From the NCBI GenBank assembly GCA_024336345.1, contig JANFOG010000001.1:1054001-1118000 (forward strand): a stretch of DNA of 64,000 nt, read 5' to 3'. The stretch is from Mariannaea sp. PMI_226 (Eukaryota; Ascomycota; Sordariomycetes; Hypocreales; Nectriaceae). Made by a program: the position numbers and the translations under genes. The notes beneath the pieces were generated by a model. That model saw only the letters and a program-made list of their open reading frames with translations. It was not told the DNA's origin and made no database searches. Numbering within the stretch: the stretch's first letter is position 1; each line of letters opens with the position of its first letter. Shown in pieces: positions 10,784-21,953 of the stretch.

Positions 10784-13700
10784 TGTTCAGGTTGTGGGAG
10801 GAGTGGACCTCCGCACGTTCGGGACAAGGCGGATACAGGCAGGGAGAGGTGAAGGTAAGGGAGGCTCGAAAGGTAGCTCAAACGATTGATGATTTCATGT
10901 TAGGTACAGGCAGCACGGAAAACACACAGCGCCAGACAACCTCCAGCTGAAATGTTCCGCTGCAGAGGAAGCTCCAAGAAGTTTGTGTGTGTCAGAGGTG
11001 GTGAAACTACCAAGCTCAATGGTCGTGGTTCATACGATATTAGCCGAGGATTTTCCGGTCGCATATCATGATGTCTCTTATGTCCAGCACATCAAGCTTT
11101 GAAAGCGTTTATTTCGTGCGAAAACGCCTAGGTTTATATGGCCTACATGCACAAAAGTAGTTGAGAAGGTCATTTTCAGGTAGATCACCCCCTGTCTTCT
11201 GCTGTCCTTTGCGTTTTGGATGATACGTGGGCATTTCACGATCTAAGACATAGGAAACCGCAAGTACATTGCGTGCAAACATAAAACCAATGGAAGAAAA
11301 ATCAACTTGAGAAGTAATTTACGGCAATCATTTGTCTGTGTAGGGAAAAAAAGAAAAGCAGGCACCCCCTACCGCCAAAGAAAGATTTCTCGAATCTGCC
11401 TCTAGGGTGAGGGATGATCACGACCTCGAGCGGCAGCCTCCTTTTCAATAAGTACAGCTGGCATAAATCCTTGTATATATCTTTCTAAATTGACCAACTT
11501 TAGTTTTCAAAACACTGCTCGTTGGGTGGGTTCACGACTTGTTGAATATGTGTCTTCTATATACCAGACGCCCAGCAGTCGAGGCCTAGTGGTCCTTCTC
11601 TTGACGAAATGGGAAGAGGACATTAGGAATTTACCAAAACAGAATCATGGGAAGCACACACCTGTTGGATGAAGTCTCTATAGAAATTAGATACTAGCTA
11701 ATGTCAAGTTATTAAAAAATACGGAGACAGTCAACTTTTTTTCTCAAAGCTATTTTGTCATCTAGGGGACGTTCCCTGAAATGGTAGATACAATGCCAGC
11801 AGACGTCATGAGAATCGCTGCCAATCTACAGGGACAGCATCAATAAACGCCTTAACTAGTGTACGAAAGAGCAATCAGACCCCAGTTGATGAGCAGGCCA
11901 ATTGGGTATCTGTGTTGTCTCAAACCGGCAACTATGAGGTAAAATACCAAATACAAACCGATCCTGTGCTAAACCATTATTACTACTAGGATATCTGCAA
12001 GTTATTAGAAACAAAAGTGATTCCAGATTTGCCCTTACGTTGGTCTTTGGGCGTAATAAATGTACCATAGTGTTCATTAAGTATCATGGGGTTCGCTCTA
12101 GATCTCGAGCTACTAAGAATAGCTATCATCCGATAAGAATAAGACAGCTTTTTATCGCCGCCTTGCTTTTGGCGCTGTGTCTTGGACATGCAGCCTTCTA
12201 TAACACATAGCATCCGGGGTGGTGTCTTTTCAGTCATAATTATCCTGGTCAACGATGCATTCCTGGAGCCTCTATCTCATTTTTTGCTTTGATATGATTG
12301 AGAACCACTCTATCCATTATAATTGTATATAATTGCACTCACCTCTCTCCTACGACACCTAAAAACGATTCCAAGATTATGTCTATACGTGATCGCATGC
12401 CCGAGAATCTCCATGACGTTTCCAAATGGAAGTACATCTACTTTCTGGTTCCTGGTCCCCCCTTCTCTTCTCCCCCGCCAACGAGGAAAAGAAGGGATGC
12501 TATGATGGCACCCTTTATATGAATATCGCATAATTTACTCTTCTTAAGCTCTCCCTGTTTCCTTGTTGTCAGCCTCTGACGTCGTCCTCCCACCTTCCCT
12601 CCAGAATCAAAACCTTCTGCCTCTTTGTTCTGTTTGACCCACAATTAAATAGGCAAGGCAAGGTACTTAGATATGGAAGGTAACGCTGACCCGAGTGGGG
12701 TAGTGACAAATTTTCGTATTTATTCCTCAATTTTCGGATAAGGAGGAGAAGCGTCCTCTCTGGATGAAGAAGATTTGCACTGCCGCGCCATGGCTTGGAA
12801 CTCACTGCTTGCGCGTCTCTATTATGCATAATCTAGTGGCATTTAACAAGTTGAGTCGTTCATCAAGTCATACAAAGGGGTTGCACATCTCTCCCCTTTC
12901 CCCCGGTCATATCTATCCTCTTCCTCTGCTTCGTCTCTCCACCTCCCTCTCTCTCTGCCCAAAAGAGCCGATCACCCTATTCAGATGCCGGCAAAAAGCC
13001 ACATTGACTCCTTTGTCCCTCCTCTCCCGCTGACAAACAAGAAATCGCCCAGATCTAGCATCGCTCGCAGTCATGGCCCACGAATAGTAACTCCGGGCTC
13101 TCGCTCAAATCAGTATACGCAGCCTTCAGCTTCTCGTCTGCATTAGCGCTGCCGTCTACGCCGTTGAACTTGCTTATTGGTCTAGCGCCAGCGTCCCCGC
13201 CAACTCCAACAGGATCTACGCCGAACTTGTCTCTGTTCTTTTTCATCCTCAGTCGTATTTCCAAATCCTAGCGGCTCGCATCATCCTCCATTGGCCTCCT
13301 CATCTCGGATGATCTCTCCTACCCCCATCTTGACTTAGTTCTTCCTCCAACTTTTGGACAGATCGTCTCGGATAGAGGGGGCCTGTCGCGAGGCATTTCA
13401 TCAAGGGGAATCAATGTTGTTGTCGAAATTGGCCTTCTTGATGTGTCACTTTGGTTGATATCAACACTAGAGATCCGATTGTGCTGTATCGCGGTAATAC
13501 GAGTGGAGCGACATCGGCCGGTTGTAGGAGCAGAGCAGAGCAAGATCCGCAAAATGGGGGAAAGATGATGATGTCAGATGAATATCCTCCGTCGTATGTT
13601 GATCGGATGTTGAGCACCAACGACGGCCCTCGTCGTCTGCCAGTCCACTTCCTGAAGGGATCATGTCAGGCAGAAAGAGATATGAAGGAGAACCCCAGTA

Positions 13701-13824
13701 ATCCTTCTTTAGCATCTGCGGCACGAGATCGGAATAAGCTGAGAAGAGATCCTGATCAACTATGGGATAAAAATGAGGGATACCTCTCCCAATTGTCGCA
13801 GCAGGCGTGTACTGGTGGGATCAT
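10784..13824. other. Long gene-free region
   Basis: About 3 kb without a convincing coding region: only short ORFs with no family resemblance and poor codon structure. A partly palindromic TTTCG-TG-CGAAA motif flanked by GCGTT and AACGC lies at 11105-11127, upstream of SKI3. A strongly pyrimidine-rich + strand tract at about 12880-12960 looks like a fungal promoter leader without an evident gene behind it; an unannotated non-coding transcript is possible. The right edge is the 3' side of the Zn2Cys6 gene. Confidence 0.5.
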
Positions 13825-15272
13825 TCATTGCCCTTCTAGCGCTGCTTGAATGGGCCAGTCGAGCCAGGGTAAGTGATCTGGGTGTAGCATTCCGCGTATA
13901 GCCTCGAGGAGATGCCGTACCCATGCTTGCACGAACCAACATTGTCTCAGTGTGCTCAGAAGCGGTACGTAATAGGCAAAAAGCACCAGGGCTTGCGGTT
14001 CCTTTCGTTGGATGCAAGCGACAAAGAGTTCATGCATGCGATACAGCCAGCCCAATACAGCCCGATCGGTAGATGGTCCTTTGAATAGGCCATTCTCATT
14101 CCCATATGTCGCCTCATATACATCTGCTAAGCTCGAGTGTGCTCTGATGTATATGATTGTGTCAGGGGTATTGTATGATTCAATCCACTTGCGAACTCGG
14201 CCAAGTGGTTCTATCCAGTCGACGTAAGGAAACCCCCCAATCTGGTACATGGGTCGATGATCCTTCTCCTCCTCTTCGTCTGGGGCCCCCAGGGGGGCCA
14301 TGAGGCCTGTAAAGAGAGTAGCAGGCTCTATCGATCGACGGATCAATCGCACTCCATGCATCAGTGGCAGCCATTGCTGGGGCGTGCCATCAGAGACATT
14401 GCATACGAGAAGATCGTTGGCACTTGTTGGGCCTGCAGCAAAGGCACAGTAGCACACAAGGACTGCGGAGACGTATAGAGCGCCGCAGTTTGTTTCGTCT
14501 AGGTTTGCTAGCATTTTGTTCAACTCGGCAACACCAACCTCGGAATGATACCGAGCTAGAGAAAGATAATGAGCACTGCGGTCGAGATTGCCTGGCTCTA
14601 GGTAGGCCAAATGATAACCGGCCAGCGCATATGCAAGATGAAGTACAAAATGATAGGACAGGCCAATCTGGGGGACGTTCCGCTCCCAAAACCTGACCAG
14701 TTTATGGTTGTGGTCCTCAGACTCGTGGAGAGTTCTCGCCGTGTGATTGACGAAATGGATGATTAGCTCGGCATCAACTATATTGAAAGAGCATGGCGTC
14801 GAGTCCGAGGTTGTTGAGGCTGGCGTGGTGACACTTGACGATGGCGATGTCCCGGTTCTCTCCGTTGTCTGCGGGACAGGCTTTGCTAGAGCAGCCCAAT
14901 CCTTGCGTGGCCGGCCTGGACCTCTGCGCTGTGTAGCGGGAGAGTCTCCTCCGTGATGATTCGAGCCAGCATCTAGTGCTGAACCTGTCGGGGGCAGGTC
15001 CTCACCAGGCGGAAGCTGGGGCGCAAAGTCGCAGGGTATGCCAAAGCGAATGCAGTTCGCGCAAGCAGGTTTAACCTCGTCGCACTTTGGGGCCGTCAGG
15101 GATATGCGCCTATGGAGCCTCGCAGGAGCCTTGAAAGGAAAAAAAGAGAACATACCTTGACTTTCCGCCTCTTGCAATTGAAGCAGCCATTCCGAGATTT
15201 GCGATGTGGTCTTCTAGCCAACTTGGAAACTCTCCCAGGAGTTGGGCTGTCAGCAGGGGCTTGCGGCGTCAT
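13825..15272 (-). CDS. Zn2Cys6 transcription factor
   Basis: Fungal binuclear zinc-cluster regulator, 458 residues. Exons 15156-15272 and 13825-15084; intron 15085-15155 lies inside the zinc cluster coding sequence. After splicing the cluster is perfect CX2CX6CX6CX2CX6C: Cys30, 33, 40, 47, 50 and 57 (NGCFNCKRRKVK then CDEVKPACANCIRFGIPC), preceded by basic RPHRKSR. A Pro/Ser/Thr-rich linker contains an AT-hook-like RRGPGRPRK. The C-terminal region (FNIVDAELIIHFVNHTARTL and SYHFVLHLAYALAGYHLAYL onward) resembles the fungal-specific domain of UPC2-like C6 proteins, a weak resemblance. An in-frame ATG at 15347 would add 25 residues; I prefer 15272 because the cluster normally lies close to the N-terminus. 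DNA target unknown. Confidence 0.9.
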
Positions 15273-15928
15273 CGTTTTGTGAGCGACAGCCAACAGCCAA
15301 CACGGGGCGCCCAGTATGCTAGTTGCCAGTTCGATGGCTTCACTCACGATGCCGTCTCAACAGCAGTGGATATTCTCTATCTCAGCAAGTCGACTTGCTT
15401 GCCTTGTTGTCCAAAACTTGAGACATGCAGCGTTCCTTTCAGAGACCGTATATGTCCACGGCTTCGCCGGGCGGAAGCACCGGAGGGTTTCGCCCAGCGG
15501 CCCCACACGGGTTGAGACCCCCAGAGATGTGCGATTCTGCGATGCTACAAGAAACCCCGACAATGCTAAAAAGATTCTGAGAAGCTGTAACGAGCTGGAT
15601 GGGAGCTCTATGGAAGCTGTAGATGAATTTCCAGCCGTCTGTTTGTTAGTTCAGGCACGACACACGACAGCGTCGCCTCTGGTATACAAGCATGAGATGT
15701 GGGTGTGGAGCTAGGGTTCGGGAAGTGGGAGATGACGACGCAGAGACAAGGAGCTGGATGTGTCGGAAAACGGGATCTCTGAGATGCGATATTTGGAGTT
15801 CAAGATGCTCGAATGAAGGGTTGAATTCTTCTTCTTTCAAGAATGGTGTTGCTGACTTGATTGATTGAGGTAAGTCAGCTCGTGTCTAGCAAGGTACGGA
15901 CAAACTGGGCGGAGTTAACGGCCATCAA

Positions 15929-15999
15929 TGGAGTTTTCGCACCAGTGATGCGAAAATTATGGCCGATTTTCGCAAAGAGGACGCGAAAACAATCTCCAT
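15929..15999. promoter_or_regulatory. Nested palindrome with four TTTTCGC half-sites
   Basis: Two hairpins lie in tandem: TTTTCGCA (15934-15941) pairs with TGCGAAAA (15949-15956), and TTTTCGC (15967-15973) pairs with GCGAAAA (15983-15989). An outer ATGGAG at the left and CTCCAT at the right enclose both. Half-sites are about 16 bp apart. The last half-site, CGCGAAA, fits the Swi4/Mbp1-type consensus CRCGAAA. The structure is seen directly; a regulatory role is inferred. Confidence 0.5.
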
Positions 16000-16935
16000 A
16001 AACGGTGTAAATTAATTGCCGCTTTTAAAAGTCCAAGGTGGCTTTTTGGCATGCGGGTACGAGATATGTCAAAGCTAGGGAGCCGCATCAACTTACAAGA
16101 CAAAGTCTTTCTTCAGTGCTACGGCTCGCCTTGATACAGTAAGACTCGAACAGATAAAAAAAAACTTCTCCAAATTCGGCTACCTGACAAGTTCATACCG
16201 CGCTTTCGACTAATTATTTCCTCACGTCAGGCTAGGCATCCAAGTAACGAAGAGCAGCGAGGGCACTAATCCTGAATTGGGGGCGGAACGTCGAATACGC
16301 TGCATGTCGTATGCCGTAACCTGTCGGTGGTTATGCCACGAAAGTACCCGCCAAGAACCAACGGATTTCCGGAAGCTTACGACGCCTTTCTGCAACCATG
16401 TCTTTTCCCTGGGTGATCTGTAAAAATTACTAATGCCCGGGTCCGGACTTTGACGACAATCCGAAAAGGCCTGGCTGAGCTGGCATGACGACAATCGAAA
16501 TATAAAGCTCGGATGTCTTGCTCTTTGATAATGCTCCAATGGAGACCGAAATTCTGACAGATGACGTTCCTTCATGGCTCGGGATCTCGGTATCCGGGGC
16601 GATGCGTGATATCCTCGTTCTCGTATTGAAGGGCGCCAGTGAGATATTCATGGGCGTTCATGACCCGAGTACACAGTACTTTGTCATTGGATCCCTACTT
16701 TCCTTACTTTCTTCACTTCCCTTACATGATACACCCGATTCTTACATATGATTTTTTTTTTTTCATTACCCATATCGCCTTTGGGGGCTTTGGTAGTGCA
16801 CACTCATTCCTCTCTTCCTAACAACCATGATCTAGTATTGCAATCCGTCACATGACATGTTTCCAAGGAAAGTTACCCTCTGTTGACGCCTCCAAACTCC
16901 GCCGGCAAGGTTGTCAGGTCAAAGTCCGCTGCAGG

Positions 16936-16949
16936 TCACTAATTAGTGA
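16936..16949. promoter_or_regulatory. Perfect 14-bp palindrome
   Basis: TCACTAATTAGTGA is identical to its own reverse complement and lies about 730 bp upstream of the GH5 start. It could be a dyad protein-binding site; nothing else supports this. Confidence 0.35.
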
Positions 16950-17681
16950 TCATGGCTGGCTTTGATTATAGACCCTCTTATCGGGTGATATTCGGACGGG
17001 AATACGCGCGGCATGCTCGCGTCCCGAGCAATGCGGCCAGTGGGGGGAGGCGGAGCTTCTAGACTCATGGGGCTTTGGAATACGAATACAGCTGCTAAGG
17101 AGGATAATTAATAACTAACTGGTGTAATTTGAGGCGGCGAATGAGTGCCTGAGCCGCAAAGACTTTCCTTTCTCCATCCTGGGGCATCATGATTGACGCA
17201 GCCAATATCAGTCCCTGGTTCACCATATCAGGAGCGATTTCTTGGGGTTGAATATTATGCTGAAGCTTTGGCGCAATGTTTCCAAGCACCAAATATCTAT
17301 ATTTATTGTTCAATAAAAATCATCAGCTATGAGAGTGTTTAGTTTCCATGGATACCGGGCACTTTGTACTTTTTCTTTTCTTCTTCTTTTCTTCTTCTTT
17401 TTTACTTTCAACGTTACAGAGCTGATCAGGTTTATTCATTTCCACCTGTTCCCGCATTCCACGATGACTAACTAAATACAGTGCTGGATCACACCGCGCG
17501 GGATCCTCTATTAATAGTGACGAAGAACGTCATAGCTGCCAACCAGCTGACTTGAGTTAGCTCGGGCCAATTTCCCCCCTTCGAACGACGACCGGGTACT
17601 CCGTACGCAGTACACCTCTCACGAGCGCGGTTCTATCCACGATCCGTTATCGATTAGCTCGACGAAATTCGAGAGAGCGTC

Positions 17682-19982
17682 ATGCCTTCTTTTCGGCTGA
17701 CCATCGAGGACGGTCAATTTCGCGATGGCTTCGGTCGTCAGGTCGTCCTCCGGGGCATCAACGTCGCGGGGGAGGCCAAGCTGCCCAGTGAACCAGATCA
17801 GCCCTCTCACGTTGCCACCGACTTCTTCGATGGCGATAATGTCACTTTCCATCAGCGTCCGTTTCCAAAAGAGGATGCGCGAACGCATCTGTCTCGCATC
17901 AAACGATTTGGTTATAACACGATTCGATACATCTTCACCTGGGAGGCTATCGAGGCTGCAGGGCCTGGCAAGTACGACGAAGAGTTCATCCAACACACCA
18001 TTGATGTCCTCCGAATAGCCAAGGAGTATGGTTTCTACGTCTTCATGGACCCGCACCAGGACGTCTGGTCCCGGTTTACAGGCGGTTCCGGGGCGCCCAT
18101 GTGGACTATATACGCTTGCGGCCTCAATCCTCAGAGTTTTGCGGCGACTGAGGCTGCCATTGTCCAGAATACATACCCCAACCCAGACGAGTTCCCAAAG
18201 ATGATTTGGTCTACAAACTACTATCGACTTGCAGCTGGAACCATCTTCACCATGTTTTTTGCTGGTAAAGACTTTGCTCCGAAGTGCATCATCGATGGCG
18301 TCAATGTCCAGGATTATCTGCAAGACCACTTTATGGCGGCTTGTAGCCACCTTGCGAAGCGAATACACGAGGCTGGCGATCTTGAGAATGAGGTGGTGAT
18401 TGGCTGGGAGAGCATGAACGAACCAAACAAGGGAATGACTGGCTATGTGGATTTGACTGTGATCCCTAAAGAGCATCCTCTCAAGAAGGGAACCTGCCCA
18501 ACCATGTGGCAGACTTTTTTGACTGGCATGGGACGAGCATGCGAAGTTGATACGTGGGAGATGGGCGGCATGGGCCCGTACAAGACTGGAACTCAACTTG
18601 TTGACCCCCATGGCGAGATTGCGTGGTTGCCTTCTGACTACGATGATTCTAGATACGGATGGAAGCGTGATCCTGGATGGAAGTTGGGCGAGTGCATCTG
18701 GGCGCAGCATGGTGTGTGGGACATTGAAACAGATACGCTCCTCCGAAAAGACTACTTCACCAAGGACCCGAAGACTGGCGCTGTCATTGACTATCCCTAC
18801 TTCACAAACAACTACTTCATGGTCACTTGGCGAAAATATGTCAAGATATGTCGTTCATATCACCAGGATTGTATCATGCTGATGCAATATCCCACTCTTG
18901 AACTCCCCCCCGAGATCAAAGGAACTGAGGATGATGACCCAAATATGGCTTTCACTCCTCACTACTACGACGGGATCACGCTAATGACCAAACACTGGAA
19001 CAGTACCTGGAATGTGGATGTTGTTGGAGTGTTACGTGGCAAGTATCTTCATCCTGCGTTCGCGATCCGAATTGGTGAGACGGCCATTCGGAACTGCCTT
19101 CGAGACCAATTGAAGACTCTCAGACAGGAAGGTCTCGACCGGACTGGAAATCACCCCTGTGTATTGACCGAGTTTGGAATTCCATATGACATGGATGACA
19201 AGAAGGCATACAAGACTGGCGATTATTCCAGTCAGTCCGCCGCTCTCGATGCAAACTACTTTGCAGTCGAGGCCTCTGGACTTGAGGGCGCGTGCTTATG
19301 GAACTATACCGCTCTTAACGACCACAAACGTGGAGATCAATGGAATGGCGAAGACCTGTCGATTTGGTCGCTAGATGATAAACCACTTCCCGAATCTGCA
19401 CTTCCAGTTGAGTTCCAGTCGACTACGAACCTTCCCAAAACATCCTCGGCCACTGTCAGGGAGCTGGCCGACGATCGAACCATTACTCCCGATAACCTCA
19501 AGAAGACACTTACCACGCCTTCAATCAGCTCTGGCCCATCCAGTAGGGACCCGGAGCTGACCAATGCCCCCGGTTATCGTGCCGCCGAAGCGTACATTAG
19601 ACCTACACCCACTGTTGTATTTGGCGATATCCTGTCCTCTGGCTTCGACCTCAGACAATGCAAATATGAACTGAAGCTCTCTGCGCCCAGGAACGTACCG
19701 GACGAGGCACCTACAGTGATATTTCTTCCCCAGTATCACTTTCCCAAGGATCAGTGCGAAGTGGCTGTGTCTTCTGGCAAGTGGGAGATCAGCACGGATG
19801 AAGATGAAGGCACGACACTTCAGAAACTGAAATGGTGGCATTTTGAGGGTGAACAGAACATCAAGATCACTGGCGTTATCCGGAAGCACAACGCTCTGGA
19901 GGGCACGGCTGAAGATGCCGGCTATCTTGAGCAATGCCAACAAGGATATGGTTTCAACTTTGGCAACTGTACTCTCATGTAA
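17682..19982 (+). CDS. EGH1: GH5 steryl/glucosylceramide beta-glucosidase, EGH1 type
   Basis: Single-exon gene, 766 residues, close to the 764 of yeast Egh1. The family (GH5 subfamily 12, including Cryptococcus EGCrP2) removes glucose from ergosteryl beta-glucoside and in some members from glucosylceramide, inside the cell. There is no signal peptide. The TIM-barrel region begins DGQFRDGFGRQVVLRGINVAG and has RFGYNTIRYIFTWEAIE. The acid/base Glu247 lies in GWESMNEPN and the nucleophile Glu497 in VLTEFGIPYD. FMDPHQDVWSRF is also typical of the group. After residue 600 a Ser/Thr/Pro-rich linker leads to a C-terminal beta-sandwich-like region ending YGFNFGNCTLM. Its neighbour upstream is a divergent Zn2Cys6 factor. 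Sterol versus ceramide preference cannot be read from sequence. Confidence 0.9.
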   Translation: MPSFRLTIEDGQFRDGFGRQVVLRGINVAGEAKLPSEPDQPSHVATDFFDGDNVTFHQRPFPKEDARTHLSRIKRFGYNTIRYIFTWEAIEAAGPGKYDEEFIQHTIDVLRIAKEYGFYVFMDPHQDVWSRFTGGSGAPMWTIYACGLNPQSFAATEAAIVQNTYPNPDEFPKMIWSTNYYRLAAGTIFTMFFAGKDFAPKCIIDGVNVQDYLQDHFMAACSHLAKRIHEAGDLENEVVIGWESMNEPNKGMTGYVDLTVIPKEHPLKKGTCPTMWQTFLTGMGRACEVDTWEMGGMGPYKTGTQLVDPHGEIAWLPSDYDDSRYGWKRDPGWKLGECIWAQHGVWDIETDTLLRKDYFTKDPKTGAVIDYPYFTNNYFMVTWRKYVKICRSYHQDCIMLMQYPTLELPPEIKGTEDDDPNMAFTPHYYDGITLMTKHWNSTWNVDVVGVLRGKYLHPAFAIRIGETAIRNCLRDQLKTLRQEGLDRTGNHPCVLTEFGIPYDMDDKKAYKTGDYSSQSAALDANYFAVEASGLEGACLWNYTALNDHKRGDQWNGEDLSIWSLDDKPLPESALPVEFQSTTNLPKTSSATVRELADDRTITPDNLKKTLTTPSISSGPSSRDPELTNAPGYRAAEAYIRPTPTVVFGDILSSGFDLRQCKYELKLSAPRNVPDEAPTVIFLPQYHFPKDQCEVAVSSGKWEISTDEDEGTTLQKLKWWHFEGEQNIKITGVIRKHNALEGTAEDAGYLEQCQQGYGFNFGNCTLM

Positions 19983-21939
19983 TGATGCTTCTTTTTTCCT
20001 CTGGACCCTCCTTCACCCGCAGGTGGTTTTTTTTTTTATCATATATCATTTTAGGAAGCTCACGTTACGTTGGAATCAAGATGAAATGAGCTTCAGGATT
20101 CATTAGAGATGTTATGGCGTTGGGGGCTTTTTTACTTTATTCTTGTCTAATCCATGCATATGACGATTTGATATAGCCACCCAACCGTGTTTCTGATGTG
20201 AGTCGGCGTTTAATGTTGAATTTCTGACTCAGATGTCATGCCGTCCCACACCGCCTACCTACCGAGTAGTTGATGAGAGGTCACTGTTTATGCAAGGCGC
20301 TGGATCGACCAGCAACCGGCACCAAGCCACCAACAAGCCACCTCATGGTAAAGCTAGATGCTGCACGTCTACATATATAGTACTGCATATTTCCGGTGAT
20401 GACCTTTTGTTGTCTGAGCCGGTTTTACTGTACTGGAGTTTCGTCGTGAGAATGCGGCTGCTATGGATTTGAAATATTTATGCAACGAAAAAAAAAAAAA
20501 TAGAATGGATGATTGATGGCATCGCCACGGTTTGTCGGAATATATACCCAAGTACGAACTCCCAAGTAAAACACTCGATATGTACAGAAACCCCATTCTA
20601 GATCGCTTTTACTGATGGGCCATGGCATGAGAACATATTACTGATGTGGTGGTAGATTCCTGTGTGAAATTACCATGCAAGCTACATTCGCGGTTTCAAG
20701 ACATGCATATTGGTTCAATTGTCCATCGCCCGCCGTTTTGACTAGCGGGGTTTGTTTCCATGTTCGATTAAATTAGTCCCTGCGCCAGTTGATCTACCTC
20801 GATGGAGTCCAAAGTACGGAGTAGCCTATAAGGCAGGTTATGGTATTGAGAGTGGTGGCAAGATTCTTAAGTTGAACGACTCGCTGGGGCAACGTTGCTT
20901 CCCCGCACTGTCAGGTTTCCCCTCTTGTCCATTTCCGTCAGGCCTAATATGTACCGTGTATTAGGTCTAGTATCTATTGGAGAGAGAGAGAGGCAGAGAG
21001 AGAGTGTGTGTATGTATGTGGGCTGTATGTGTCGTGAGACTTTTATCCATATAACCATGGTTAGCTCTCTCTACGTTACGCAATAGTTAAGATGCTGTTC
21101 AGTCAGGGTGCTGTATTCTGGATGCAATTGCGATTGGCCCGTCGTATTCCCTTGATGCTGCTCTGTTTGGTTTTCTTTTTGTCTTTAACAGCCAAGGCTT
21201 TATCGACTGGACGACCAGGGGGGGTTCATGGCTCGATCCCTGCGTCTTGACTCTGGGCCAGCAACCATGATTAGCTGTGTTTGTCAGTGAGGATGACATG
21301 GGATGGGGTGGGAGTGTGAACTCATTTTCGATAGCCTCACTCTCTTTGTAGTTACTGTAATCTGTATTGTATTGAACAGCCAACCAACGCACAATCAATC
21401 TGCATGATACTCACTAGAGGCACATCGAGGCCTGAAGCGATCATCATCCACCGCCCCTGCATCTCCCATGGCACAATGTTTTATGTTTAGCGCCCGCCGC
21501 CTTGGACGCCTTCGATACACAATATGCTTCCGCCACACTCGTCAGCCTTGAACAAAAGCGTAAGAGCTGTTATCTGTAGAGAAGCAGTAGGACAAATGAA
21601 TATTTGTACCGTACGAAGTACAAATAGTCTGGTGGAATAGTTACTGTGCGGCAGCGGTGGGACATTTGCTTCTCATGCTTCTCATCACCAAATATCTAGA
21701 TCTCACTCATCACCCCCTCTCCACACACACGCACACACATATTCTGCCTGTCTCACTATCGCTGAATATCGCAAGGCATCCCCAACCAACAAAGCGCCCT
21801 CATACCCCGCCTGTGCAGCACACTTTCGCAACACAACTCTACCGCCCGTCCCTCACCCACCTTGCAGACTGCAACCCTGGTCCCTGTCGGCACGGCCCAC
21901 CGCAACTCCACGCCATGTTACTCCACTGCAAGCCCAGCC
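19983..21939. other. Intergenic region and BCK1 upstream region
   Basis: Nearly 2 kb without a supportable gene. It contains TACGGAGTA at 20815-20823, an AG/GT microsatellite at about 20979-21020, and a CA/CT-rich leader at 21700-21860 just before BCK1. Two overlapping upstream ORFs near the BCK1 start are listed separately. Confidence 0.5.
20979..21020. repeat. AG-rich then GT-rich microsatellite
   Basis: A nearly pure AG dinucleotide run is followed by a short TG/TATG run. Simple-sequence repeat in an intergenic region, no coding role. Confidence 0.6.
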
Positions 21940-21953
21940 ATGAAGAGCGCTGA
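21675..21953 (+). promoter_or_regulatory. Upstream ORF(s) overlapping the BCK1 start codon
   Basis: An ATG at 21675 opens a 92-codon frame that ends at 21953, past the BCK1 ATG at 21940 and out of frame with it. A second ATG in the same frame at 21915 gives a 12-codon ORF (MLLHCKPSHEER) with the same overlap. If the transcript starts upstream of 21915, ribosomes using either ATG would bypass the kinase start. Transcript start is unknown. Confidence 0.4.

Larger units (their letters stand above)
15273..17681. promoter_or_regulatory. Divergent intergenic region between Zn2Cys6 factor and GH5 gene
   Basis: This 2.4 kb shared upstream region contains structured elements annotated separately: the TTTTCGC palindrome array at 15929-15999, a perfect 14-bp palindrome at 16936-16949, a smaller palindrome CTATTAATAG at 17508-17517, a CT-rich tract at about 17370-17407, and one TACTCCGTA (reverse of the recurring 9-mer) at 17597-17605. 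Short ORFs here look like chance. Confidence 0.45.

Noticed and set aside
13451..13849. 132-codon + strand ORF overlapping the 3' end of the Zn2Cys6 gene
   Set aside because: Begins at TTG, low complexity, and has no resemblance to a protein family.
15316..15714. 132-codon + strand ORF partly antisense to the region upstream of the Zn2Cys6 gene
   Set aside because: ATG-led but no recognisable domain; considered chance.
21862..21939. BCK1 start at 21862
   Set aside because: The codon is TTG. The first in-frame ATG is 21940.
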